This document shows, in pieces, positions 17,892-26,531 of a stretch of 60,840 bases of DNA (the stretch's first letter is position 1; the number at the start of each line of letters is the position of its first letter). The DNA is taken from positions 1 to 60,840 of the forward strand of contig DSCJ01000107.1 of the NCBI GenBank assembly GCA_011049175.1, written 5' to 3'. The translations under genes and the position numbers were made by a program. This DNA is from Bacteroidota bacterium. GTDB taxonomy: Bacteria > Bacteroidota > Bacteroidia > Bacteroidales > VadinHA17. The notes under the pieces are model-generated. The model was given only the letters and a program-made list of their open reading frames with translations, searched no databases and was not told the DNA's origin.

Positions 17892-18515
17892 GTGTTGCAC
17901 CAATATTCATCAAAACTGCTGGATGAAGCTGTGAGGGAATTCTCGAAGCTTCCCGGCATAGGTAAAAAAACCGCCCTCAGGCTGGTATTATACCTGCTAA
18001 GACAGGACGAGGAAGAAGTGACCCGTTTCGGCGAAAGCATGATCCGGCTCAGGAAAGAGATCAAACATTGCAGGGAGTGTAACAACATTTCCGATACCGA
18101 TATCTGCGAAATATGCGCCAATCCGCGTCGCGACCGTCATATTGTGTGCGTGGTGGAAAGTATCAGGGATGTAATATCGATTGAGAACACCCAGCAATAT
18201 AACGGATTGTACCACGTACTGGGAGGGATCATTTCTCCCATGGACGGTGTTGGCCCCGGAGACCTTGAAACCGGCAAGCTGGAAGAAAAAATAAAACAGG
18301 GAGCAGTGAAAGAGATGATACTGGCCCTGAGCACTACCATGGAAGGAGATACCACCAATTTTTATCTCTACCGGAAATTCCATAACTACGATATAGAGAT
18401 CAGCATACTGGCCCGAGGCGTATCCTTCGGTGATGAACTGGAATATGCCGATGAGATCACACTGGGAAGGTCCATCATTAACCGGCAGCCTTTCCGGGGA
18501 GATATTTCCCGCTGA
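17892..18515 (+). CDS. recR: Recombination mediator protein RecR
   Basis: A 207-residue RecR, normal length. It has an N-terminal helix-hairpin-helix ([20 protein letters not shown]), a Cys4 zinc finger formed by Cys60, Cys63, Cys72 and Cys75, and a Toprim domain ([15 protein letters not shown]...YHVLGG). The C-terminus has [12 protein letters not shown]. RecR works with RecO and RecF to load RecA on gapped DNA. The start codon is GTG (17892), because the family begins a few residues before the SSKLLDEAV segment and there is no ATG there. TTG at 17895 is the alternative. It is followed by a good terminator. Confidence 0.97.
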   Translation: MLHQYSSKLLDEAVREFSKLPGIGKKTALRLVLYLLRQDEEEVTRFGESMIRLRKEIKHCRECNNISDTDICEICANPRRDRHIVCVVESIRDVISIENTQQYNGLYHVLGGIISPMDGVGPGDLETGKLEEKIKQGAVKEMILALSTTMEGDTTNFYLYRKFHNYDIEISILARGVSFGDELEYADEITLGRSIINRQPFRGDISR

Positions 18516-18549
18516 TATATTCTGATATTCTCCTGTTTTCCCTCTTCCT

Positions 18550-18586
18550 CCGTCCTGATATGGTATATAACAGGTCGGTTTTTTTT
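18550..18586 (+). terminator. Rho-independent terminator after recR
   Basis: CCGtCCTG (18550-18557) pairs with CAGGtCGG (18571-18578), with one mismatch, and is followed directly by a run of eight T. A single-gene recR transcript is therefore likely. Confidence 0.7.
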
Positions 18587-18665
18587 GTCTTCATGAAAAC
18601 TATTCGGAATTTAGCATGCACCAAATCCAAATAGAATAACCAACCCACATTAAAATCTACCTGCC

Positions 18666-19883
18666 ATGATTCCAGATCTTGAAGGGACATTTTCAACGGT
18701 TGCCCGGAACATGAAAAAATCGGAAATCAGGGAACTGTTGAAATTAACCCAGAAACCCGGTTTAATTTCATTTGCCGGCGGTTTGCCTTCTCCCGATTCC
18801 TTTCCCATTGAAGAACTAAAAGAAATTTGTTACGAGATTCTCGAAAATGATGGTGCCGCCGCACTACAATACAGTACCACCGAAGGGGATACACTGCTGA
18901 GGGAACAGTTGATAAAAAGGTACCGCAGCTACGGACTGGATATTGGTCTGGAAAACCTGGTCATCACAACAGCCTCCCAGCAGGGCCTGGATTTACTGGG
19001 TAAAATTTTTATTGATCCGGGCGATCCCATCATCTGCGGATTACCGAGCTACCTGGGAGGAATCAGCGCTTTTGCTTCCTACGGAGCCAGAATGATAGGG
19101 ATACCGTTTGATGAGCATGGAATGCGCAGTGATGAACTCAGGCAGGTGTTGTCGGAAATGAAGAGTGAGGGGAAAAAGCCCAAATTCATATATATCATTC
19201 CCGATTTCCAGAACCCGGCCGGCATTACCATGCCCGAGTTCCGGAGAAAAGAAATCATCAGTCTTGCTCATGAATTCGATGTGCTCATTATCGAGGACAG
19301 TCCCTATCGCGAAATCCGCTTCGAAGGGGAACACCAGCCGATGATTTACGGCCTTGACGGGAAGGGACAGGTGATCACCCTGGGCACTTTCTCGAAAACA
19401 TTTGTACCCGGTTTCCGTATCGGCTGGGTCATCGCCCATCCTGACATCATTGATAAGTTTGTCATGGCCAAGCAATCGGCCGATTTGTGCACCCCTACCT
19501 TTGTGCAGAAAATTGCCGCCAGGTACCTGGAAAAGGGCCTGTTTGAAAAGAACCTGAAGAAGATCATCGCCTCATACCGGGAAAAACGGGATCTGATGCT
19601 GGAAAGCTTCCGGAAATATATGCCGGAGGGAGTCTCCTGGACAGAACCCGAAGGGGGGCTGTTTCTGTTCCTGACCCTCCCTCCCCACCTGGATGCACAA
19701 AAGTTGTTCCTGAAAGCGGTGGAAAAAAATGTGGCATTCGTTATCGGTTCGGTATTCCACTGCAACGAAACAGGGAAAAATACCATGCGCATCAATTTCT
19801 CGTATGTTTCGAAGGAACAAAATGTGGAAGGGGTAAAACGCCTGGCCGGTGTGATCAGGGAAGCCCTGGAAGAGAGCGCCTGA
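18666..19883 (+). CDS. PLP-dependent aminotransferase, fold type I
   Basis: A 405-residue class I/II aminotransferase of the 2-aminoadipate/MocR-like group. Landmarks are KPGLISFAGGLPSPDSFP near the start, ALQYSTTEGDTLLREQL, the cofactor region YIIPDFQNPAGITM, IIEDSPYREIRFEG, and the PLP lysine in GTFSKTFVPGFRIGWV. The C-terminal Arg that binds the substrate carboxylate is in NTMRINFSYVS. Relatives transaminate aromatic, branched-chain or 2-aminoadipate substrates, and the exact one is not evident. It stands between terminators and promoters as a single gene. Confidence 0.93.
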   Translation: MIPDLEGTFSTVARNMKKSEIRELLKLTQKPGLISFAGGLPSPDSFPIEELKEICYEILENDGAAALQYSTTEGDTLLREQLIKRYRSYGLDIGLENLVITTASQQGLDLLGKIFIDPGDPIICGLPSYLGGISAFASYGARMIGIPFDEHGMRSDELRQVLSEMKSEGKKPKFIYIIPDFQNPAGITMPEFRRKEIISLAHEFDVLIIEDSPYREIRFEGEHQPMIYGLDGKGQVITLGTFSKTFVPGFRIGWVIAHPDIIDKFVMAKQSADLCTPTFVQKIAARYLEKGLFEKNLKKIIASYREKRDLMLESFRKYMPEGVSWTEPEGGLFLFLTLPPHLDAQKLFLKAVEKNVAFVIGSVFHCNETGKNTMRINFSYVSKEQNVEGVKRLAGVIREALEESA

Positions 19884-19913
19884 AAAAAATACGCGTTCCA
19901 TTCGGTTACTTCG

Positions 19914-19944
19914 TTTGAAATGACAGGGGTAGTACCTATTTTTG
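19914..19944 (+). promoter_or_regulatory. Strong Bacteroidota promoter giving a near-leaderless mRNA
   Basis: TTTG (19914-19917), a 19-bp gap and TATTTTTG (19937-19944) match the consensus at both boxes. The ATG of the glycosyltransferase follows only 6 bases after the box, so the transcript should start at or just before the start codon. It rules out the in-frame TTG at 19942 as start. Confidence 0.6.
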
Positions 19945-19950
19945 ATCCCG

Positions 19951-21894
19951 ATGAAGCTATCCGTTGTCATTGTCAATTACAACGTCAGGTTCTTCCTGGA
20001 ACAATGTCTGCATTCCGTTCAGAAAGCAGCCGGTAAAATACAAACAGAAATCATTGTGGTTGACAATCATTCGGTGGACGGTTCCTGCCGGATGGTCAGG
20101 GAAAAATTCCCCGGAGTCATTCTCATTGAAAACAGAAACAACACAGGGTTTTCTCATGCCTGTAATCAGGGCATCCGGCATTCCTCAGGCGAATATGTGC
20201 TTCTCCTGAATCCTGATACCGTGGTTGGGGAACATACGCTGGAAAAATGCATAGGATACCTTGATCAGTATCCTGATGCCGGGGCACTCGGCGTGAGGAT
20301 GGTAGACGGAAAAGGAAGATATTTACCCGAATCGAAAAGAGCCCTACCCACCCCTTCGGTGGCATTCTTCAAATTATCCGGACTTACCCGGCTGTTTCCG
20401 AAATCCAAAACCCTGGGCAAATATTATCTGGGGCACCTCAACGAATTTGAAACAACTGATATTGAAGTCCTTACCGGCGCCTTCATGATGATCAGAAAAA
20501 CGGTGCTGGACAAAGTGGGATTGCTGGATGAGGACTATTTTATGTACGGGGAAGATATTGATCTTTCGTACCGGATACTGCAGTCAGGTTACCGGGTGAT
20601 ATACTTCCCCGAGACCTCTATCATACATTACAAGGGAGAAAGCACAAAAAAATCGAGCATTCAGTATGTGATCCTGTTCTACCGGGCCATGTTGATCTTC
20701 GCAGAAAAGCACCTGACATCCCCCCATGCCCGGTTGCTTTCCTTTCTGATCAAAGGAGCCATATATTGCCGTGCAGGGTTATCAATCCTAAGGCGTTTTT
20801 TTATGAGGATCCTGTTTCCGGCAATGGATGCCCTGCTGATTCTGGCCGGTTTCTTGATACTAACCCCGCTGTGGGAAAAGATCCGATTCCCTGAAGGAGG
20901 CAGTTATCCTGATGGTTTTTACCTGTTTCTGGTCCCGGGCATGATCATGATCTGGCTGATCAGCCTTCTCCTGGCCGGAGGATACGACCCGCCGGTACGC
21001 CTTTCACGTATAGCAGCAGGCTGGTTGGCCGGAACCGTTACCATCCTGATAATCTATGCCCTTCTCCCGGAGCATTTCAGGTTTTCCCGTATGCTGATCC
21101 TGGCAGGAAGTGGTTGGACCCTGGGAACTCTTCTGATTTTCAGGCTCGGGATGCACTGGATGCCATGGACCCAGTTCAGGCTGGCCGGTGACAGAAAGAA
21201 AAGAATACTGGTTGCCGGAAGCGAAGAAGAAGCCCGGCGGGTTTACGAGCTGATAAATCTTTCCGGAACATCCTGTGAACTGGCCGGTGTGGCTTCACCC
21301 CCGGGCGGTTCTTCTGATGCATCAGATCTGGCAGCCGACCTGGAAGAGATGATCAGGGTTCATCAGGCCTGCGAAGTGATTTTCTGTGCCCGGGATATCC
21401 CTGCCGGTTTAATCATTCATTGCATGAACCGGCTGAACCGGTTTCCGGTCGAGTATAAAATAGCCCCTCCCGAAAGTGCGTCGGTCATTGGCAGTCGCTC
21501 CATCCACACCCCGGGGGAACTCTTCCTGCTTCATTTCAATACCATTACCCAGGCCTCTTCCAGAAGGAACAAACGGTTGCTGGATATGACACTTTCCGTC
21601 CTGCTTCTGGTTTGTTTCCCGATTACTTTTTTCCTTTTCCGCAAACCGCTTCGACTGCTCAGGAATATTTTCCTGGTTCTATTGGGAAAATGCAGCTGGG
21701 TAGGATTTTATCCTCTTCATAACACAGAGGATCAGTCACTTCCCGATATCCGTCCGGGAATATTGTATACACTGCCCCCCGATACGGAACAAAAAGAAGT
21801 GATCGAAAGAGGGAATCTTGTTTACGCCAAAGACTACAGTCCGGCCACGGATATAAAAATTATTTGGAAGGCCCGTAAACATTTGGACAGGTAA
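19951..21894 (+). CDS. GT2 glycosyltransferase fused to a degenerate sugar-transferase module
   Basis: A 647-residue protein. Residues 1-250 are a family 2 glycosyltransferase: LSVVIVNYNVRFFLEQCL, VVDNHSVDGSCRMV, the NPDT metal-binding motif and VLTGAFMMIRK followed by YGEDIDLSYRI. Then come four membrane segments (about 283-400), a Rossmann-like part starting KRILVAGSEEEARR (about 415), and a C-terminal part with RNKRLLDMTLSV (about 537), WVGFYPL, RPGILYT and YSPATDIKIIWK. The last two parts resemble the CoA_binding_3 and bacterial sugar-transferase domains of WbaP/WcaJ enzymes. The normal PRP and catalytic Asp-Glu signatures are altered or absent, so priming activity is doubtful. It probably glycosylates a polyprenyl-linked glycan. 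Confidence 0.85.
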   Translation: MKLSVVIVNYNVRFFLEQCLHSVQKAAGKIQTEIIVVDNHSVDGSCRMVREKFPGVILIENRNNTGFSHACNQGIRHSSGEYVLLLNPDTVVGEHTLEKCIGYLDQYPDAGALGVRMVDGKGRYLPESKRALPTPSVAFFKLSGLTRLFPKSKTLGKYYLGHLNEFETTDIEVLTGAFMMIRKTVLDKVGLLDEDYFMYGEDIDLSYRILQSGYRVIYFPETSIIHYKGESTKKSSIQYVILFYRAMLIFAEKHLTSPHARLLSFLIKGAIYCRAGLSILRRFFMRILFPAMDALLILAGFLILTPLWEKIRFPEGGSYPDGFYLFLVPGMIMIWLISLLLAGGYDPPVRLSRIAAGWLAGTVTILIIYALLPEHFRFSRMLILAGSGWTLGTLLIFRLGMHWMPWTQFRLAGDRKKRILVAGSEEEARRVYELINLSGTSCELAGVASPPGGSSDASDLAADLEEMIRVHQACEVIFCARDIPAGLIIHCMNRLNRFPVEYKIAPPESASVIGSRSIHTPGELFLLHFNTITQASSRRNKRLLDMTLSVLLLVCFPITFFLFRKPLRLLRNIFLVLLGKCSWVGFYPLHNTEDQSLPDIRPGILYTLPPDTEQKEVIERGNLVYAKDYSPATDIKIIWKARKHLDR

Positions 21895-21989
21895 TTCTGT
21901 TATTATTTTAGTATTTTTATATTTAAATGTTCTGATTTTAGTGATCATTAGCAGAATAAATTTTACATACATTTCAATCATTACTATTC

Positions 21990-23375
21990 ATGGCTCAAGT
22001 AGAAATAATGCTCCCTGCCATGGGAGAAGGAGTAATTGAAGCAACCATTACCAAATGGCTGGTTAAGGAAGGTGACCATGTGAATGAAGACGATTCGCTG
22101 GTTGAAATTGCCACAGACAAAGTTGACTCGGAGGTCCCTTCCCCGTACTCCGGCGTGGTGAAGGAGATTCTGGTCAGGGAAGGTGAAACCCCTCAGGTTG
22201 GGCAGGTTATTGCGCGACTGGAAACCGAAAAGGAAATGGAAAGTTCCGCTACGGAAGAAGTCAGGAAAGAGGTGGAAAGGATCAAAAGTACTCCTTCCGG
22301 AAAGAAAACAGAACCTGTATCAGAGGAAAAAGAATCTCCGGCACAGGAAAAGCGGTTGGAAAAGGTTGCTGAAGCCGAGGAGATCCCTCTTCCCCCGGAA
22401 CAAACAAGTCATACCCCATCGGGAAGATTCCTCTCACCCCTTATCCGTCGTATTGCGGAAAAAGAGAACCTCGGCGCTGAAGAACTGGACAGCATTCAGG
22501 GCACAGGATTGAATAACCGGCTTACCAAGAACGACATATTGCAGTTTCTGGAAAAGAGAAAAACCGGAAAGGTAAAACAGCCCGAACAGGCTGCAACTGA
22601 AACAACTGCCCGGAAACCGGACCTGGAGCAGCAGGCCGCAGCCGGCGCCGTAACGGCATCGTCAGGTGAGGATGAAATCATTCAGATGGACCGTATGAGA
22701 AAGCTTATTTCTGAACATATGGTTCGTTCCAAGCAGATTTCCCCTCATGTTACCTCCTTTATAGAAGTGGATATGACAGCAGTGGTTGAATGGAGGAACC
22801 GGGTAAAAGATGGTTTCCTGCAGCGCGAAGGCCAAAAATTCACATTCATGCCCATATTCATTGAGGCAGCAGCCCTTGCCCTGCGTGATTATCCCATGGT
22901 TAACGTTTCGGTGGACGGCGACCGGATCATTAAAAAGAAAAACATCCATGTAGGAATGGCCACGGCTCTGCCCAATGGGAACCTGATTGTGCCGGTGATT
23001 AAAAATGCTGATGAAAAGAATCTCATAGGGCTGGCAAAAACGGTAAATGATCTGGCCAGAAGGGCCCGCAGTAACCAGCTGAAACCTGATGAGATTACCG
23101 GAGGCACTTTTACCATCACCAATTTCGGTACTTTTGACAGCCTTACAGGAACTCCTATCATCAATCAGCCGGAGGCCGCCATTCTGGGAATCGGAGCCAT
23201 CAGGAAGAAACCAGCCGTTATTGAAACCCCGGCAGGCGATGCCATCGGGATCAGGCACATCATGATCCTTTCTCTTTCCTATGATCACCGGGTGGTTGAC
23301 GGAGCACTGGGTGGCATGTACCTGAAAAAAGTGGCCGAATATCTTGAAGATTTCGACACCGGCAGGGTAGTGTAG
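21990..23375 (+). CDS. 2-oxo acid dehydrogenase E2 (dihydrolipoamide acyltransferase)
   Basis: A 461-residue E2 with the classical order. A lipoyl domain at residues 1-77 has Lys44 in the EIATDKVDSEVPSP turn. A Glu/Lys/Pro linker follows, then an E3/E1-binding domain at about 145-185 (SPLIRRIAEKENLGAEELD...IQGTGLNNRLTKNDI), an Ala-rich linker, and the catalytic domain ending with SYDHRVVDGALGG (His433, Asp437). It transfers acyl groups from E1 to CoA. Its E1 partner is probably the alpha/beta fusion at 43.6-46.0 kb, since that family accompanies branched-chain or mixed 2-oxo-acid complexes. No E3 gene is seen in the window. Confidence 0.95.
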   Translation: MAQVEIMLPAMGEGVIEATITKWLVKEGDHVNEDDSLVEIATDKVDSEVPSPYSGVVKEILVREGETPQVGQVIARLETEKEMESSATEEVRKEVERIKSTPSGKKTEPVSEEKESPAQEKRLEKVAEAEEIPLPPEQTSHTPSGRFLSPLIRRIAEKENLGAEELDSIQGTGLNNRLTKNDILQFLEKRKTGKVKQPEQAATETTARKPDLEQQAAAGAVTASSGEDEIIQMDRMRKLISEHMVRSKQISPHVTSFIEVDMTAVVEWRNRVKDGFLQREGQKFTFMPIFIEAAALALRDYPMVNVSVDGDRIIKKKNIHVGMATALPNGNLIVPVIKNADEKNLIGLAKTVNDLARRARSNQLKPDEITGGTFTITNFGTFDSLTGTPIINQPEAAILGIGAIRKKPAVIETPAGDAIGIRHIMILSLSYDHRVVDGALGGMYLKKVAEYLEDFDTGRVV

Positions 23376-23418
23376 AAATTCCCTCCAAACATTTTTCTTC
23401 CATAATTATATTCCACAA

Positions 23419-23454
23419 CAGGACGTAAACATCCGACCCTTCCGTCCTGCTTTT
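23419..23454 (+). terminator. Hairpin terminator after the E2 gene
   Basis: CAGGACG (23419-23425) pairs with CGTCCTG (23443-23449), then CTTTTGC. The loop is 17 nt and the T-run short, so strength is moderate. Confidence 0.45.
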
Positions 23455-23558
23455 GCTATGCGCATAAAGGAGATATTGCCTTCCCATTTTTATAGGCAGC
23501 CTTCCACTTTATTTTAGCGGAAATCGAAAATTTAATAAAGAGTTTCACTTAAAATTAC

Positions 23559-23566
23559 TATTTTCG
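23559..23566 (+). promoter_or_regulatory. Possible -7 box (TATTTTCG) of the PD40 array
   Basis: TAnnTTTG with one mismatch, 24 nt before the ATG at 23583. It supports that ATG over the in-frame TTG two codons earlier. Confidence 0.35.
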
Positions 23567-23582
23567 TATAAACCAATTGCCC

Positions 23583-26414
23583 ATGAAGCGGTATACACTC
23601 CTGATCATTCTTGTATCACTGCTTTTCACGTATAACGTTTCTTCTCAGGAAGGTATTGACTGGAGAGAACGGTTTAAAGAAGCCAATGCCTATTTTCTGT
23701 ATGAAGAATACAACGAGGCGCTCCCCATTTATCTTCAGATGCTGCGGGAATTCCCCAACAACCAAAATATCAGGTACCGTATCGGAGTATGTTATCTGAA
23801 TACTCCCGGGCAGAAAGACAAAGCCATTGACTACCTGGAAAGAGCTTCCCGGCACACTTCGGATAAATACAGGGGAGAAAATATCCGGGAAAACAATGCC
23901 CCGCCCGAGGCCCTGTTCCGCCTGGGCGACGCCTACCGTGTAAACAACCGTCTTGACGAAGCATTGGAAGCATACCGGCGATTTAAAAATTCTGTCGACG
24001 AAAAAAAGTATGACCTGGATCTTGTTGATGAACAGATCCGTGCCTGTGAAAATGCCAAAAAGATCATGCAAAACCCTATGTTTCTGGATATGAGGAATAT
24101 GGGCGAAGTGATCAATTCCAGGTTTTCCGACTATAATCCTGTTGTGTCGGCCGACAGGACCATGATGGTTTTCATGCGGAAACTTCAGTTCTACGATGCC
24201 GTTTTCTTCTCCAAAAAAGTGGACGGAAAATGGACCGAGCCGGAAAACCTCACCTTCCAGCTGGGAGAAGACGATGACCTCTATACCAGTTCTCTTTCTG
24301 CCGACGGAAAAGAACTGTACCTATACAAAGTTGATGGTTACGACGGGAATATATACGTTAGTTATTATGACGGGAAGGAATGGTCCCGCATTAAGAGACT
24401 GAACGATCATATCAACACAAAATACTGGGAATCACATGCCTCCATTTCAGCCGACAGAAAAACCCTGTATTTTACCAGCAACCGGAAAGGGGGTTACGGG
24501 GACCTGGATATCTATGTATCCACACGTGACAGTGTGGGCGGTGAATGGGGCCCACCCGTGAACCTGGGAAACAAAATCAACACTCCGTACAATGAAGATG
24601 CCCCGTTCATATCCCATGACGGCAAAACACTCTATTTCAGCTCCTACGGCCATTTCAATATCGGAGGGTACGATATTTTTTATTCCAACCTGTTGAGCGA
24701 CAGCACCTGGTCGGCTCCAATGAACATGGGATACCCGGTAAACACCCCTGATGACAATCTTTTCTACTATCCCATTGGCGAGGGATACCTTGCCTATTAT
24801 GCCATGTACAGTGAAGAGGGTTTCGGTGAACAGGATATTTTTGAACTCGAAATATATTCCGAAGAACATCCCAAGAAATACCTTATCAGTGGAATGGTTG
24901 GACTGAAAACCACCCAGGGCTATCTACCCGAGGCCATTACGGTTCGTTTCATCAACACGGAAAGCGGCGATACGGCGTCCGTTGTCATGGCCGATGCATC
25001 GGGGCGTTATCAAACCGACCTGGTTCAGGGCAATTATCATGTAGTTTTTGAGGCAGACCGTTTCATTCCTGCCACAGACCGGCTGGTGATTGAGCCTTCT
25101 GAACACAGGGATTCCTTCACCCTGAACAAAACCCTTGAAGAAGCCGATCTGATTGCCGAACTTGAAGTTTCTGATACGGCCGTTTACATTACCAAAGGGA
25201 AAGTCAGAATTGACCTGGATACTGAAAAGAATGCCACACTGGTTGTGGAAACCATCAGGGACAGTGTGGTAGTGAACCGCGAGGAGTTCAATATCAGAAA
25301 AACGGAAACCCGGTATACCCTCGATCCCCTGCCAGGTGAAACCATTTTGCGTTTTACACTGACAGATCAGGCCGGCAACCGTACCGTAAAAGAAACGGTG
25401 GTTACTTACGAACCTCCGCGTGCGAAAGTCAAACCGGTTCCCGACGATGTATTGAGCGCAATGAAAGAACTCAAAGCCATTTCCGGGAAGGAATGGAGAA
25501 AGATCATTGAAAATACTGATCCTCAGCAATCGAAATTGTATTCTGTCAGTGATCTGCGGAAGTACCTGGTGAATGAAAGCAACCAGCCGGCTGAGGTCGA
25601 TACCCTTTTCATGTACCGCCACCAGGTGGCTTCTCTGAACACCACCGGCATAATGGAAAAACTGAACAGATATGCCCACGGTGAAATGAAGGAGGCAATA
25701 AGCCGTATCGACAGTGTCATATGGGCTGACAGCACCTCATTCCGACTCATCGAACACCTGAATGCCCTCTCGGAAAACTATGCATTCAGTGACAAAGATA
25801 TACGCAGGATCCTGATGATCTCACCAGCCACTGAGAAACAAAAAGTCAGGGAACTGATGGGTAAAATGGAGGAAATGGCCGAAGGTTCACTGAAATCATC
25901 CATTGAACAGCTTGAACCTGAACGCGAAGGGATTACAAACAACCAGGAACTCGTGGAATACCTCATTGGAAAAGCCGAAATCTTCGGATACGAAAAGGAA
26001 GAAGTCTTCAGACTCGTGTCCGCCCTGGCTTCAGGGGGAAAGATAGATGTACTGGCATTTCTTGAAAGCCTGACAAATTCATCGGAAGGAGCTTTGAATG
26101 ATTTCCTCTCAGGCCTTGACTATGAAATGGTCCGGAAAATGACACCGGAACAATTGATGGAATATATATTGCAACAGTCGGTTAATTATCCCTATACTGC
26201 CGACCAGGTTTGGGACCTCCTCTTCAAACTGATGGATAAACACAGCGAGCTGGCCGATGAGGTAATTGAAATACTTTCGGAAGAAAAGGTGCCGGGCCGA
26301 TTATGGATCGTATGGCTTACTGGCGGCGGTATTTTGTTCCTGGTTGTTCTGTTCCTTATTCTGACCAGAAGAAAGAAAGGAAAAAACAGAGAAAACCATG
26401 ACCTCCGGGGATAA
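23583..26414 (+). CDS. PD40 array protein A: TPR, PD40, Ig-like domains and C-terminal membrane anchor
   Basis: A 943-residue protein. It has a signal peptide (to about residue 22), TPR-like helices (about 30-165, with YEEYNEALPIYLQML and CYLNTPGQKDKAIDYLERA), and PD40/WD40-like strands (about 175-420, with LYFTSNRKGGYGDLDIYVS and YFSSYGHFNIGGYDIFYS). Next come a carboxypeptidase-regulatory-like domain (about 435-525), a further Ig-like domain (about 545-625) and a 270-residue helical region. It ends in a membrane helix (WIVWLTGGGILFLVVLFLIL) and a basic tail. The first half matches PorE-like proteins, but instead of OmpA it ends in a helix that should sit in the inner membrane. It is the first of five paralogues. 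The function is unknown. Confidence 0.85.
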   Translation: MKRYTLLIILVSLLFTYNVSSQEGIDWRERFKEANAYFLYEEYNEALPIYLQMLREFPNNQNIRYRIGVCYLNTPGQKDKAIDYLERASRHTSDKYRGENIRENNAPPEALFRLGDAYRVNNRLDEALEAYRRFKNSVDEKKYDLDLVDEQIRACENAKKIMQNPMFLDMRNMGEVINSRFSDYNPVVSADRTMMVFMRKLQFYDAVFFSKKVDGKWTEPENLTFQLGEDDDLYTSSLSADGKELYLYKVDGYDGNIYVSYYDGKEWSRIKRLNDHINTKYWESHASISADRKTLYFTSNRKGGYGDLDIYVSTRDSVGGEWGPPVNLGNKINTPYNEDAPFISHDGKTLYFSSYGHFNIGGYDIFYSNLLSDSTWSAPMNMGYPVNTPDDNLFYYPIGEGYLAYYAMYSEEGFGEQDIFELEIYSEEHPKKYLISGMVGLKTTQGYLPEAITVRFINTESGDTASVVMADASGRYQTDLVQGNYHVVFEADRFIPATDRLVIEPSEHRDSFTLNKTLEEADLIAELEVSDTAVYITKGKVRIDLDTEKNATLVVETIRDSVVVNREEFNIRKTETRYTLDPLPGETILRFTLTDQAGNRTVKETVVTYEPPRAKVKPVPDDVLSAMKELKAISGKEWRKIIENTDPQQSKLYSVSDLRKYLVNESNQPAEVDTLFMYRHQVASLNTTGIMEKLNRYAHGEMKEAISRIDSVIWADSTSFRLIEHLNALSENYAFSDKDIRRILMISPATEKQKVRELMGKMEEMAEGSLKSSIEQLEPEREGITNNQELVEYLIGKAEIFGYEKEEVFRLVSALASGGKIDVLAFLESLTNSSEGALNDFLSGLDYEMVRKMTPEQLMEYILQQSVNYPYTADQVWDLLFKLMDKHSELADEVIEILSEEKVPGRLWIVWLTGGGILFLVVLFLILTRRKKGKNRENHDLRG

Positions 26415-26440
26415 AAAGGTCTGACAGACTGAATGGCTTC

Positions 26441-26480
26441 ATGAAGGGATTGATCAAATGAACAATCCCTTCATTTCTTT
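26441..26480 (+). terminator. Strong terminator between PD40 genes A and B
   Basis: A perfect 12-bp stem, ATGAAGGGATTG (26441-26452) with CAATCCCTTCAT (26463-26474), a 10-nt loop, then TTCTTT. Gene A is therefore probably transcribed apart from B-E. Confidence 0.75.
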
Positions 26481-26500
26481 CCTCATGTGAATTAAATTAT

Positions 26501-26508
26501 TAAATTTG
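26501..26508 (+). promoter_or_regulatory. Promoter -7 box (TAAATTTG) for PD40 gene B
   Basis: A perfect TAnnTTTG, 31 nt before the ATG at 26532 and just after the terminator of gene A. The -33 position carries only a weak TTTC. Confidence 0.45.
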
Positions 26509-26531
26509 TTTGGTTTCAAATCCCAAGGCCC

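Noticed and set aside
19942-19950. TTG start three codons upstream of the GT2 fusion ATG
   Set aside because: It lies inside the -7 promoter box, so it cannot be in the transcript.
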